From assembly GCA_019916065.1 (NCBI GenBank), contig CM034236.1, forward strand, positions 16,879,167-16,943,166: a DNA stretch of 64,000 bases, in the 5' to 3' direction. The position numbers and the translations under genes were made by a program. Shown here piece after piece: positions 35,787 to 45,856 of the stretch; the first letter of the stretch is position 1, and each line of letters begins with the position of its first letter. A model generated the notes under the pieces. That model was not told the origin of the DNA, ran no database searches, and saw nothing but the letters and a program-made list of their open reading frames with translations. This stretch comes from Vitellaria paradoxa (Eukaryota > Streptophyta > Magnoliopsida > Ericales > Sapotaceae).

Positions 35787-37235
35787 TCAATGATGTGCAC
35801 AAATGCCTACAGATTTTCTTAGAGACTCGAAGCGAAGGGCATCCAAGGGTTTTGTGAAAAAATCAGCAAGTTGATTTTCAGTTTGCACATGCTCCAATAT
35901 GATGATGTTTTCCTCTACCAGCTCTCTAATGAAGTGATGCCTAATTTCTATATGCTTGGTGCGAGAATGCAAGACAGGGTTCTTAGATATACTAATAGCA
36001 CTCATGTTATCACAAAACAAGGTAATAGGGCCTTGCTCTATTCCATAATCAGCAAGCATTTGCTTCATCCATAAAAGTTGGGTACAACAACTACCAGCAG
36101 CAATGTATTCAGCCTCTGCAGTAGATAATGAAATGGAGTTTTGTTTCTTACTGTGCCAAGAGACTAAATTATTGCCAACATAGAAACATCCGCCAGAAGT
36201 GCTCTTGCGATCATCTACACTTCCTGCCCAATCGGCATCAGAGTATCCCGCAAGATCAGAATTGGTGTCACATGTAAACCATATCCCAAACTCTAGTGTA
36301 CCACTGACATATTTTATTATCCTTTTGACTGCATGTAAGTGTGATTCCTTAGGATCAGCTTGATATCTAGCGCACACACCCACACTAAATGCAATGTCAG
36401 GTCTACTAGATGTAAGATATAACAAACTCCCTATCATACTTCTATACATGGTCTGATCAACACTTTTTCCACTTGGATCTTTATGCAATTTTGTACTTGT
36501 GCTCATGGGAGTTCTAGCATGTTTTGCACTTGAGAGGCCAAATCTCTTCACTAAGTCTCTAGCATACTTGAATTGTGAAATGAAAATCTCATTATTCTCT
36601 TGTTTAATTTGGAGTCCAAGAAAGTAAGTCAACTCACCCATCATGCTCATCTCAAACTGTGTAGACATTAACTTACCAAACTCAACAGCATAAGATTCAC
36701 AAGTAGAACCAAACACAATGTCATCCACATAAATTTGTGCAGTTAAGATGTGCTTAGAATCCATGTGAAGGAATAATGTCTTGTCTACACTACCACGAGT
36801 AAATCCAGATTCAATTAAAAATGTAGCGAGTCTTTCATACCATGCACGTGGAGCTTGTTTCAAACCATAAAGAGCCTTTTTCAATTTAAAAACATGATTT
36901 GGAAATTTAGGATCCTCAAACCCTCTGGGTTGTTCTACATATGCTTCTTCATGAAGAACACCATTCAAAAAGGCACTCTTGACATCCATTTGAAATAATT
37001 TGAATTTCAACAAACATGCAACAGCCAAAAGTAACCTAATGGATTCAAGTCTAGCAACTGGCGCAAAAGTCTCATCAAAGTCAATTCCCTCTACTTGTTT
37101 GTAGCCTTGTGCAACAAGTCTGACTTTGTTTCTAATGATATTTCCAAACTCATCACTCTTGTTTTTGAATATCCATTTAGTCCCAATTACATCAGTGTTA
37201 GTAGGTCTAGGTACTAAGGTCCACACATCATTCCT
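35787..37235 (-). pseudogene. SIRE-like copia RT-RNase H, open but detached from its start
   Basis: A continuous frame of about 480 codons. RT: WTLVPRPTNTDVIGTKWIFK near the start, [37 protein letters not shown], the catalytic IYVDDIVFG, then YFLGLQIK. Connection: YRSMIGSLLYLTSSRPDIAF. RNase H: GYSDADWAGSVDDRKSTSGG, SLSTAEAEYIAAG, LFCDNMSAI and the terminal DFFTKPLD. All catalytic residues visible are intact. However, its natural upstream parts (gag, protease, integrase) are gone: a deletion joins codon ~33 of gag to this frame at 37233-37240 in a different phase, and the open frame begins without an ATG. It therefore cannot be made as a normal polyprotein; translation from an internal Met is conceivable but unsupported. 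Confidence 0.85.
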
Positions 37236-37333
37236 AAAAGGAAAGCTTGCATTCGTACCTTCCAGTATGAATAATTTGAGCCGTCAAACCAAGGGGGTCT
37301 GGTGCTTGAGCCTCCTTCACGTGGTGGATCCAT
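37236..37333 (-). pseudogene. N-terminal gag remnant of the SIRE-like element
   Basis: From the ATG whose complement is at 37331-37333, the minus strand reads MDPPREGGSSTRPPWFDGSN and then YSYWKVRMQAFL, the standard opening of SIRE/copia gag. After about 32 codons it runs into RT sequence out of frame. Roughly 4 kb of a normal gag-PR-INT region is missing. Confidence 0.8.
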
Positions 37334-37375
37334 TGGTTTGGATGAAGATCTTCACTCAAGAACTTAGAGTGACCT

Positions 37376-37387
37376 GCTCTGATACCA
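37376..37387 (-). other. primer binding site (tRNA-iMet), SIRE-like element
   Basis: Minus-strand TGGTATCAGAGC is a perfect 12-base complement of the initiator-Met tRNA 3' end, two bases inside the 5' LTR. Confidence 0.9.
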
Positions 37388-37389
37388 AT

Positions 37390-38248
37390 TGAAAATTCCA
37401 AACCCACACAATCACACACACAGTGAAAGTAATCACACAAGAGAATAACGAGGAAACCCTATCACAGGGAGAAAAACCTCTATTTACAATCCCACTATCA
37501 ACGGGTTACAAGACTCTACTCAGACTCTCTACGAATCACTCGCACGAATCCTTTCGTCACTCTTGCTCGAATCACTCGATAAACCCTACAAGCAGGCTTT
37601 CTGCCTCACACAGAAAGTGAAAAGAAAATACAAGACGAATTTAGAGAAAGAACATGAAAGCTCTCAATACTCAAAGACTCTTTCTCTAGGTCCCTATAAT
37701 ATGTTCTCCCACCTCTCACAATTACAGAGTTGGTTTCACATATATATAGGATTACAAAGTTGCCCTAGTTTGGCAAAATAGGAAATTGAATCCGAACAAA
37801 ATATTCATAACTCGATCCCTCGCGCTCCCATCCTCCAGCCTGCGACCTGCACTGGAATTTTTATGCTTTAGAAAATAACACTGGCGCACCCTCGCGCTCC
37901 CATCCTCCAGCCTGCGGACCTCACTGGAATTTCTGAGACACCTTGGCGCACCCGCGCGCTCCCTTCGGGCTGCCTACGTGCTTGGGGCGCACCCGCGCGC
38001 TCCCCGCGCCGTGCCTGCGAGGTACACTGGAATTCCATTCATGTTCCAGAAGGCTGCGTCCGAATTCCATTAGGTTTTGTAATCCTTCACACCAATTAGA
38101 ATTCTTCAAAATCTTGGTCAACTTGATTCATTTTATCTCCTTAATTGTTTAGAATTCTTCAAATCTTCAATTTGCATCACTTTAGGAAACTTGAATAGCA
38201 TTCCTAATTTAACTAAGATATTGATTGGATTTGCCACAAGACTTTACA
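37390..38248 (-). repeat. 5' LTR of the SIRE-like element
   Basis: 859 bp, identical to the partner at 32366-33224 except for five substitutions seen by eye. Followed by the TSD ATATG. Confidence 0.92.
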
Positions 38249-38253
38249 ATATG

Positions 38254-38865
38254 CATAAATTATTGATTGTGATTTTTACCTAAATCAAAACCCTAAATCC
38301 TAAAATCAAAACCTCAAAATCCCAAAATGAAAACCTAAATTCCAAAATTACCTAAAATCAAAGCTCGTCCTCATACTAGTAGCAAATAAATCAAGGGAAA
38401 AAAACTCGTACCTCAGTTGAGAGTTGAACGGGTTTGACTGGTAATGTTTTGTAGCTTGGAGAAATGTAGCGATGGTGGAAAAGCAAACATGAGAAGAGGG
38501 TTGAGAGATATCAGTAAGGAAAGAGACATACCCAGAGAGAGAGAGAGAGATACATACAAATTGTGAATGAGAGAGATAGAGCAACTATACTAGGGCAATT
38601 ACGTTGGGCAGCATCGGTGATGGTGCTATAGTAATGGTCCAAAGGAGATAGCAGAGGTGAGAAAAAAAGAAATAGCGAGAGATGGAGCAAACAAAAAGTG
38701 GAAATTTTCAAAATAGGGCAAATAATGCAGATTCATGAGGGTTAATAGGCTAATAGTGACTAAAACTTTAGCGACTGTCAAAGACAGTAGCTAATACCCC
38801 ATTGGCAATCACAAAAAGCAGCCACGAGAATTTTATTTGCGCCAAAAGTTAATTTTCTAGCAGTG
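38254..38865. other. CACTA right end, non-coding
   Basis: Carries degenerate ccctaaa-type words (38283-38345), a (GA)n tract near 38534-38550 and, at 38750-38865, the CACTA subterminal motifs and right TIR. GA-rich frames here are incidental. Confidence 0.5.
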
Positions 38866-38869
38866 GGAA

Positions 38870-40625
38870 GTCTTTTCATCATTTGTAGCACTAACCCGAG
38901 AGATGGCTCTATTCAAAATCAAAATCAACTACAAATATACACACACACATACATATTAATTGGCTTGCTGTTTGTAGTAGTTTGTTAAACTTGTTGCAGT
39001 TGGACAATTGTAGATCAATGATGCCTATTGGTTTTCTTTCTTCCCCTTGCAAAATGTAACGTTTTCCATTCAAAGAGAAACTCATTTTCAGCTCTTGATA
39101 GTTGCTTACAACATTCACTAAAGTGATTAGCCATTGTACCTTTAGGATTATGTCATAACTAACCAGCGTTATGACCATAGCATCTGTGACAAACTCATTT
39201 CCTTTAATCTTCCAACAAAATCTAGGGCATAAACTAGTATAAGAAAGGGTGGCCTCATTGGCAGTAGACACTATCATAGTAGGAATAGACTCCACTACAC
39301 AGCCTAGCTTCTTAGCTATCTCATAGTCTAGGAAGTTATGTGTACTCCCAGAGTCCACTAGAATATAAACCTTTTTATGCGCCACATACCCTACAAGCCT
39401 CATTGTTTGAAAATTATATAGTCTAGTGAGTGTATAGATTGAGAATTGATGGATCACTTCCTCTAATTCCATAGTGGATTAGTTACATCTCTTGTCTTCT
39501 TCATCCTAAACTTCAACGAGATATATCTATTTCTTTTTGCACCTATGGATAGGGACAAACTTATCATCACACCAAAAACACAAGTTTTTGGCATGTCTCT
39601 CATCTATCTCTTTACTGGTGAGAATTTTCTCTATTTTGATTAATAGGCTTAGGATCTGGCGGTTCTTGGGAGGTAGGTGTTTTGTTTTGGGGCTAGATAA
39701 TAGTAATTGAATGGCTGGAATGGTTCTGTTGTGTGGTGGTGGTTACATTAGAGGAATTAGCTTTTGGGGTAGATTGGATACACAATGGGTTGTAAGGGTA
39801 AGGTGTAGGTTTTGAAGAGGATTAAGATGCCTTTTTAGAGGCTGTGATAGTGGCCTCCTATAACTTGGCCAATGAGTAAGCCGTCTACAGGTTTTAGAGG
39901 TTTAAACATTCTCATAGGGAGGCTAATTTCCTCTCTGAGACCTACTAGGAAGCAGCTAATGGCATAGTCCTTAGGGAGTTCAACTCTATTGAACAAGTGG
40001 TCAAAAGCATCAAGTACCCTTAGACTGTGCCATTTTACTACAAGTTTTTCAAGCTCCTATGGGTTCTGCATAAATGGATTCTCCAAATCTCATGTTAAGG
40101 GATAATATAAATCCATCCCATCTTACCTTGGATAGATCACTTCTGACTTTAACATATATTTGGTGCCATTTCAGTCCTCTGCCTTCCAAATAAATTGATG
40201 CTACTCTCACTGGGGACTGCTCTTGAGTGTAATCAAATTCAAAGAATTGATTGCATTTGTATAGCCATCCTATGAAATTGGTTCTGTCGAATTTTAAAAA
40301 TTTAATTCTGGTAAACTTAGTTGAGGGCCAGTAGTAATCGTTCACCATGGATGAGCTTCCAGTTGCTTCCACTAGAATAGTGCTCTTACCAAATCATTGG
40401 GTCGGTGAACTATTCTTCAACTCAACCTGCTACAGACTTAGTCCTATCATCCACGACCTTATCTCCACCAATAATTTTTAGCACCTCTCTTTGGTCTCTC
40501 GGCGAAGCTTCTCTTACCAGTGCTTCGATTCTCTCACTGTCTCCCTGATCAAGGTCTCAAGTTTTTTTATCTGCTAAGATTTTGTTTTGTCAACCATTTG
40601 CCCAAACTGAGAGCTCAGATACCTT
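38870..40625 (-). pseudogene. Ty3-gypsy gag-protease relic
   Basis: Minus-strand order is correct for gypsy. A degenerate tRNA-iMet primer site lies at about 40611-40622 (minus AGGTATCTGAGC). Next comes the gag capsid region (40372-40049: IKFLKFDRTNFIGWLYKCNQ and YLEGRGLKWHQIY), a zinc-knuckle-like CFWCDD..IHRC at about 39545-39590, and retropepsin with the active-site sequence ILVDSGSTHNFLD in a 187-codon frame (39472-38909). The protease active DSG is intact, but stops separate it from gag. The relic ends at the CACTA terminus at 38865. DNA at 40626-40930 may be its 5' LTR but no partner was found. Confidence 0.8.
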
Positions 40626-41458
40626 TGCTATCGACTATTTAGGAAATCAGATGAATAGAAAGCAATGTAAATTGTATTGATCGTAAAATTGAAGTGGTCA
40701 CAGAAAATGTGAGCCTTAGCTCATATAAGCATGCAGGCTATTCCTCCATCGTCAGATAAGATCCAAGCCAACGGCCAAGATTGAATCTGTTACAGTCAAT
40801 TCTTAACTAACTAGACTCTAAACAACATAGTTCTACTAAAGCTATTATTCTACTTAAGCTTTTCCCAACTTTCTCATTTAGTTCCCAATTTCACCTCAAT
40901 TTGTGTTTCTCATTCTCCTCCATTTTTCATAGTTTCATAGCATGATGCTCCACAGTGGTTAAGCTTTGCAGTCGTGGAGGCATAGAGTGTTGATAGAGAA
41001 GGATTGAAGGGTGAGGTTTCGTGATGGTGATGCTCCGGCGGTGATGAGAGACGGAGTAAAAAAAGGATTCCTGATTGTGATGTTTGCTAGTGGTGAGGAA
41101 GGGGTAACAGAGGGATTAGGGCTTTGCAATGGTGATGTCCGACAAAGGCAAGAATAGAAGAGTGGTAAAATCTAGTGGTGGTAAGAGACGAATTGAGAGA
41201 GGGATAAGGGTTTTGCGATAGGGCTTACTAGTGGTGGTGGAGAGAGAGAAAGAGAGAGGGGGTTGAGCTGAGGGAGAGGGAGAAAGGGAGGAGTGGGAAT
41301 GAACATAGAAATTGGTAGGAACCCAAATTACATTAGCGACCACAATAGCGAACTGTCCGCCAAAGCTGTCACTGTTGGTATTTTTTAGCAACCGTCATCA
41401 GCGGTTAATGCATTGGATAGGAAAGTAGCAAAAATACTTTCTAGGCCAATGAAAAAGG
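40626..41458. other. possible gypsy LTR relic, then CACTA-like subterminal motifs
   Basis: No gene. 40626-40930 adjoins the gypsy primer site and is probably LTR remnant. 40930-41300 is GA/GT-rich with repeated gtggtgatg and gagaggg words. At 41333-41400 the words tagcgaccac, tagcgaactg and gccaaagctgtcactg look like CACTA subterminal repeats without a recognisable terminus. Confidence 0.4.
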
Positions 41459-42062
41459 TAGGGATGTCAAATATGCCCATACTCGGTGGGTACCCGCTTC
41501 ACCTGCCCCGTTCGGGGAGGGTATGGGAATGTTAATAGCAGAGACGGGGAAGGGTATGGAGATTTGAAATGTTACCCAAATGGGTACGGGGACGAGTATG
41601 ATAGTCCCCACCCTGTCCCGTACCCAATTAAATATTTATTTGTTAATTTTGTTACTGTGGTGGCTCCTTTAGAAGTCCCACATCAGTTTCTCACAAAGAA
41701 GTGGATGCCTCGTGAGGTTATAAATAAAGGCCTCTTCCTCTTTGATTAAGTGCACTAGTTAAGGTCAAAGATTTATATATATATTTTTAATTTTTAATTG
41801 ATATATATATGTAATATATATTTTTATTTAGTAAATATAATATTTATAATAATTTTAAATATTTATTTTATACATATAATATATACTTTGTAATAGTTAG
41901 TATACTTGGCAAGTAAACGAGGATGGGAAATTCATTACTTCGTGGGAACAAGTATAGGGAAATTTTTTTTCCCCGAAGCGAGGATAGGGACGGGGACGAG
42001 TATTGCTAAACGGAGATGGGGAAGGTCATACCCGCCCCATACCCGCCTCGTTGACATTCCTA
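41459..42062. mobile_element. 604-bp non-autonomous hAT element
   Basis: Ends are TAGGGATGTCAA and, inverted, TAGGAATGTCAA. The 8-bp flanks gaaaaagg and aaagaagg differ at two positions. Like the element at 3569-4294, its termini are followed by GC-rich GGGTACCCGC and GGGTATGGGGCGGG words around an AT-rich core, so the two belong to one broad family. Inside is an snRNA-type promoter pair at 41675-41727. Confidence 0.7.
41675..41727 (+). promoter_or_regulatory. snRNA-type USE plus TATA pair
   Basis: GTCCCACATCA (41675-41685) differs in its last base from the plant snRNA upstream sequence element RTCCCACATCG. TATAAATAA follows at 41719-41727 with 33 bp between, the spacing used by Pol II-type plant snRNA promoters. 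No snRNA sequence follows, so this is either a promoter fragment picked up by the hAT element or a chance match. Confidence 0.4.
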
Positions 42063-42395
42063 AAAGAAGGCAACATAAGAAACTTATCATAATTAAAATT
42101 ATAAGTTTTAAGTGAAATTAAATAAAAAGTGTAAAGATAATTACACTTCACCTTCTTAAGATTTGACTCAAAAACACGTGATCTCTTTCTAATTTAAAAT
42201 TTAGTAAATAATTTCATTGTGATTTGTACTAAAGTACAAAACTAACTAAAACTGTTAAATTTAACTGCATCTTATGAATCATAAATTAAAATTGATTGAG
42301 TAAAAAAATTTCATAAAAATAGATAGATACAAGTATATTTCAATCAAATTTTTTATATTAAAATGAAACATCGTTTCTCTTTCTAAAGAGAATTA
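42063..42395. other. intergenic, no gene seen
   Basis: AT-rich DNA between two transposons; nothing recognised. Confidence 0.5.
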
Positions 42396-42870
42396 GGTTG
42401 CATTTGGTTTCACTTTTAACTTATAATTTTTTGTTAGTTTTTTCCATCTTATATGACCTTTTTTTTACCAAAATTTAATTTTTTTAGATGATGTAGCTTT
42501 TAGATATGTTAATCACATTCGTAAAAAAAATAAAAATAAAAATAAAAATTCATATTCATTCGGGCAAAAGTTATCTGTTTGGGTAAAATTTATCCATTTG
42601 GATAAAAAAGAAACGAAAAAATTGAATTTTTTTTTTTTAGTTTTTACCAAAACAAACGTGAATTTTTGACTTGTTTTTTTTTTTTAATTTACGAATATGA
42701 TTAACACGCTAAAAAGTTATATCTTCTAAAAGAAAAAAAAGTAAATTTTGGTAATAAAAAAGTCATATAATATTTTTTAAAAAAAGGTAAATTTTGATGA
42801 TAAAAAAAGTCATATAAGATGAAAAAATCTAACAAAAAAGTTCGAAACTAAAACGAAACCTAACACAGCC
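42396..42870. mobile_element. Tourist-like foldback MITE
   Basis: The left end GGTTGCATTTGGTTTC and the inverted right end GGCTGTGTTAGGTTTC agree at most positions, and homology continues inward (CATCTTATATGAC and CAAAATTTA occur on both arms). The flanks tta and tca are one base from a TTA target duplication. 475 bp. The 42540s and 42600s carry degenerate cattcgggcaaaag / gtttgggtaaaa repeats. Confidence 0.65.
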
Positions 42871-43531
42871 TCAACATGTCTATATATATTTTTTAAATAA
42901 TATATTTTGAACAACATGGCAGGTGTACAAATCGAATTAAATTTAATATTTCCTGGCAATTTACACTTTATTCACATCACAAGAGAATTGCTAATTTTTA
43001 ACCAAAGGAGGGTCGCGAGTTTTTATCCAAAGCGTATTAATGTACGTAAAGTGTAATTACCTTTAAAATATAACAAAGTTATGTGTAATTTATCAAGGAA
43101 TCAATTTTACCGCATTAAAAGTAGACTTATTCGTGAAGAGCAATGGAATTTGGCTCCACTGAATTTGAAATACTCTCCAAATCTTTTCCAAATTAATTAA
43201 ATCATGATGATGATGATGCAGCACAAGATCTAACTATTTAAACTTTATAGTTGAAAACATTAAAAATAATATATGTGTGTGTAGGGATGGACTTCTTAAT
43301 ATTTTATTACCAATCGGATTGGGACAAAAATAAATCAAACAAAGGTTCTCAATGGTCCTAAGCTTGTCCCCTTGAACTCATTTATTTTTAGATATATTTT
43401 AAATCATATTTTTATAAAACAACAATTTAAAAATTTATAAAAAATATTTTTATAAAAAATATAAATAGAAAAGTATATAAATATGTAAAACATTAATAAT
43501 ATATATTCTAATTATTTCGGGTAAGCCATGC
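42871..43531. other. intergenic, no gene seen
   Basis: AT-rich, with a short (ATG)n at about 43205-43220. No coding signal. Confidence 0.5.
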
Positions 43532-43723
43532 CAATTTCTAGGGGTTTTTGGAGGCCGGTCACTATTTATGAACTTATAAAGATTTAAGTCATACCCAAAA
43601 ATATTATTTGTGAATAAGTCACACTTGCAACAAAAAGACCAAAAAGGATATCACGCGTTTTTCACTACATTTCAAAACTGCCAGTTTTATCCGAAAATAG
43701 TGCACACTTTACTCATAACTTCC

Positions 43724-43880
43724 GTGACTTTCCATCTTCTTTATAAAGCAAGTAAAACTGATTTTTGGAAACAAAATCAAAACTGTTTGAGAAAAACCTA
43801 ATTTCGCGACTTTCCATCTTTTTCACAAAATAAGCAAAACTGATTTTTGGAAACAAAATCAAAACTATTAAGGAAAACAG
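43724..43880. repeat. two tandem ~80-bp units
   Basis: gactttccatctt...gcaaaactgatttttggaaacaaaatcaaaact occurs at 43724 and again at about 43806. The tail (aaaatcaaaactgtttgagaaaaacct) also occurs inside the hAT element at 17262 and 17626. Confidence 0.8.
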
Positions 43881-44036
43881 TACCACATAATAAAACAATA
43901 CCGCATAAAAAATAATACCACATAATAAAACATTATCGCATAAAAACAGTACCGCATAAAAACAGTACCACATAATAAAACAGTACCACATAATAAAACA
44001 GTACCGTATAAAAAAACAGTACCTCATTAAAACAGC

Positions 44037-45465
44037 ACCATTCTTTGCATGATATAGTCATGCGGTACTGTTTTTGAACGAGCATGCATCCTAAAAAAAA
44101 CAGTACCGCAGACATGTGGTACTGTCACACATGCGGTACTGTCGGTCATTCGTTTGATATGTGAACTATTTTTGTGTTTACATGTGATGTTTGCATGATA
44201 GAGTCGTGCGGTACTGTTTTTGAACGAGCATGCATCCTAAAAAAAACAGTACCGCAGACATGTAGTACTGTCACACATGCGGTACTGTCGGTTATTCGTT
44301 TGATATGTGAACTATTTTTGTGTTTACATATGATGTTTGCATGATAGAGTCATGCGGTACTGTTTTTGAACGAGCATGCATCCTAAAAAAAACAGTACCG
44401 TAGACATGTGGTACTGTCATACATACGGTACTGTCGGTCATTCGTTTGATATGTGAACTATTTTTGTGTTTACATGTGATATTTGCATGATAGAGTCGTG
44501 CGGTACTGTTTTTGAACGAGCATGCATCCTAAAAAAAACAATACCGCAGACATGTGGTACTGTCACACATGCGGTACTGTCAGTTATTTGTTTGATATGT
44601 GAACTATTTTTGTGTTTACATGTGATGTTTGCATGATAGAGTCGTGCGGTACTGTTTTTGAACGAGCATGCATCCTAAAAAAAACAGTACCGCAGACATG
44701 TGGTACTGTCACACATGCGGTACTGTCGGTTATTCGTTTGATATGTGAACTATTTTTGTGTTTACATGTGATGTTTGCATGATAGAGTCATGCGGTACTG
44801 TTTTTGAACGAGCATGCATCCTAAAAAAAACAGTACCGCAGACATGTAGTACTGTCACACATGCGGTACTGTCGGTTATTCGTTTGATATGTGAACTATT
44901 TTTGTGTTTACATGTGATGTTTGCATGATATAGTCATGCGGTACTGTTTTTGAACGAGCATGCATCCTAAAAAAAACAGTACCGCAGACATGTGGTACTG
45001 TCACACATGCGGTATTGTCGGTTATTCGTTTGATATGTGAACTATTTTTGTGTTTACATGTGATGTTTGCATGATAGAGTCATGCGGTACTGTTTTTGAA
45101 CGAGCTTGCATCCTAAAAAAAACAGTACCGCAGACACATGCGGTATTGTCACACATGCGGTACTGTCGGTCATTCGTTTGATATGTGAACTATTTTTGTG
45201 TTTACATGTGATGTTTGCATGATAGAGTCGTGCGGTACTATTTTTGAACGAGCATGCATCCTAAAAAAAACAGTACCGCAGACATGTGATACTGTCATAC
45301 ATGCGGTACTGTCTATTATTCGTTTGATATGTGAACTATTTTTTGTATTTACATATGATGTTTGTATGATAGAGTCATGCGGTACTGTTTTTGAACGCGG
45401 TACTGTTTTTGAACGAGCATGCATCCTAAAAAAAACAGTACCGCAGTCATGTGTTTAAATACGTA
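44037..45465. repeat. ten ~146-bp tandem units, each a perfect hairpin
   Basis: gaacgagcatgcatcc recurs ten times (first near 44076, last near 45411) at a spacing of about 146 bp. In each unit TGCGGTACTGTTTTT and AAAAACAGTACCGCA face each other across a loop of about 18 bases, giving a stem of 14-15 bp, followed by two more GTACTGTC copies and a spacer with tgatatgtgaactatttttgtg. The last unit has an extra partial duplication. Long frames on both strands are incidental. Confidence 0.92.
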
Positions 45466-45856
45466 ATCCAAATCTGTATATATTCATTCGATCGACGTTA
45501 ATCTCACAGCACAAACTCGTGTAATCCGTGTGTATTCCTTCGTATATAATCCTTTAACAGATTTTTATCTCACTATATGTTCACGCAATTGATAAGGAAT
45601 GAAACAAAAACGAAAAACGTGATTTTCGGTTCCATAATTTTCGGCAACTCCATCTCAGTTAATTATAGAAAAAGGGCATTTAAGTCATATTATAAATTAT
45701 ATTCAAAACAAACTCGTGGGACCCACTCAAAAGTATGACTTAAATACAAAATTTTTCACATTAATGTGACTTAAAAGCAATACTTTTTTTTGAGTGTGAC
45801 TAATAACTTTAAAAGATTACCAAGTATGACTTGGATACAATTTTCCGCAATTTCTA

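Larger units (their letters stand above)
32366..38248 (-). mobile_element. SIRE-like Ty1-copia element, young, internally deleted
   Basis: Minus-strand element of 5883 bp. LTRs of 859 bp at 32366-33224 and 37390-38248 are flanked by ATATG (32361-32365 and 38249-38253), an exact 5-bp TSD. The primer site is a perfect tRNA-iMet match and a polypurine tract is present. Five differences between the LTRs by eye (about 0.6%) indicate a recent insertion. Order on the minus strand: LTR, PBS, short gag remnant, RT-RNase H, a 1.07-kb spacer, an envelope-position ORF, PPT, LTR. Full SIRE elements are usually 9-12 kb; a deletion removed most of gag plus protease and integrase. Confidence 0.92.
25014..38865. 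mobile_element. CACTA element interrupted by two copia insertions
   Basis: The left end is CACTATTAGAATCTGCAC and the right end, inverted, CACTGCTAGAAAATTAAC. Homology continues inward: both ends have an ACTTTTrGCG motif and later GRCTGCTTT..GTGATTGC-AAT. The 3-bp flanks are aga and gga, one mismatch from a CACTA-type 3-bp TSD. Removing the two nested copia elements (27697-32290 and 32366-38248) leaves about 3.4 kb without an obvious transposase, so the original was probably a non-autonomous copy. Subterminal GCGACTG-type motifs are present at both ends. Confidence 0.65.
43541..45847. mobile_element. MULE-like element with 9-bp TSD
   Basis: CAATTTCTA occurs exactly at 43532-43540 and 45848-45856, the 9-bp duplication expected of Mutator-like elements. 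The inward arms share inverted subterminal words (TTTAAGTCATAC and AAGTCACA) though the outermost bases match poorly, so the TIRs are imperfect or partly lost. It encodes no transposase. The interior consists of a duplicated ~80-bp segment, a block homologous to the hAT repeat block, and a ten-unit hairpin array. Confidence 0.6.

Noticed and set aside
38283..38345. Telomere-like ccctaaa words
   Set aside because: Irregular, interspersed with unrelated bases, only a few copies; not a telomeric array.
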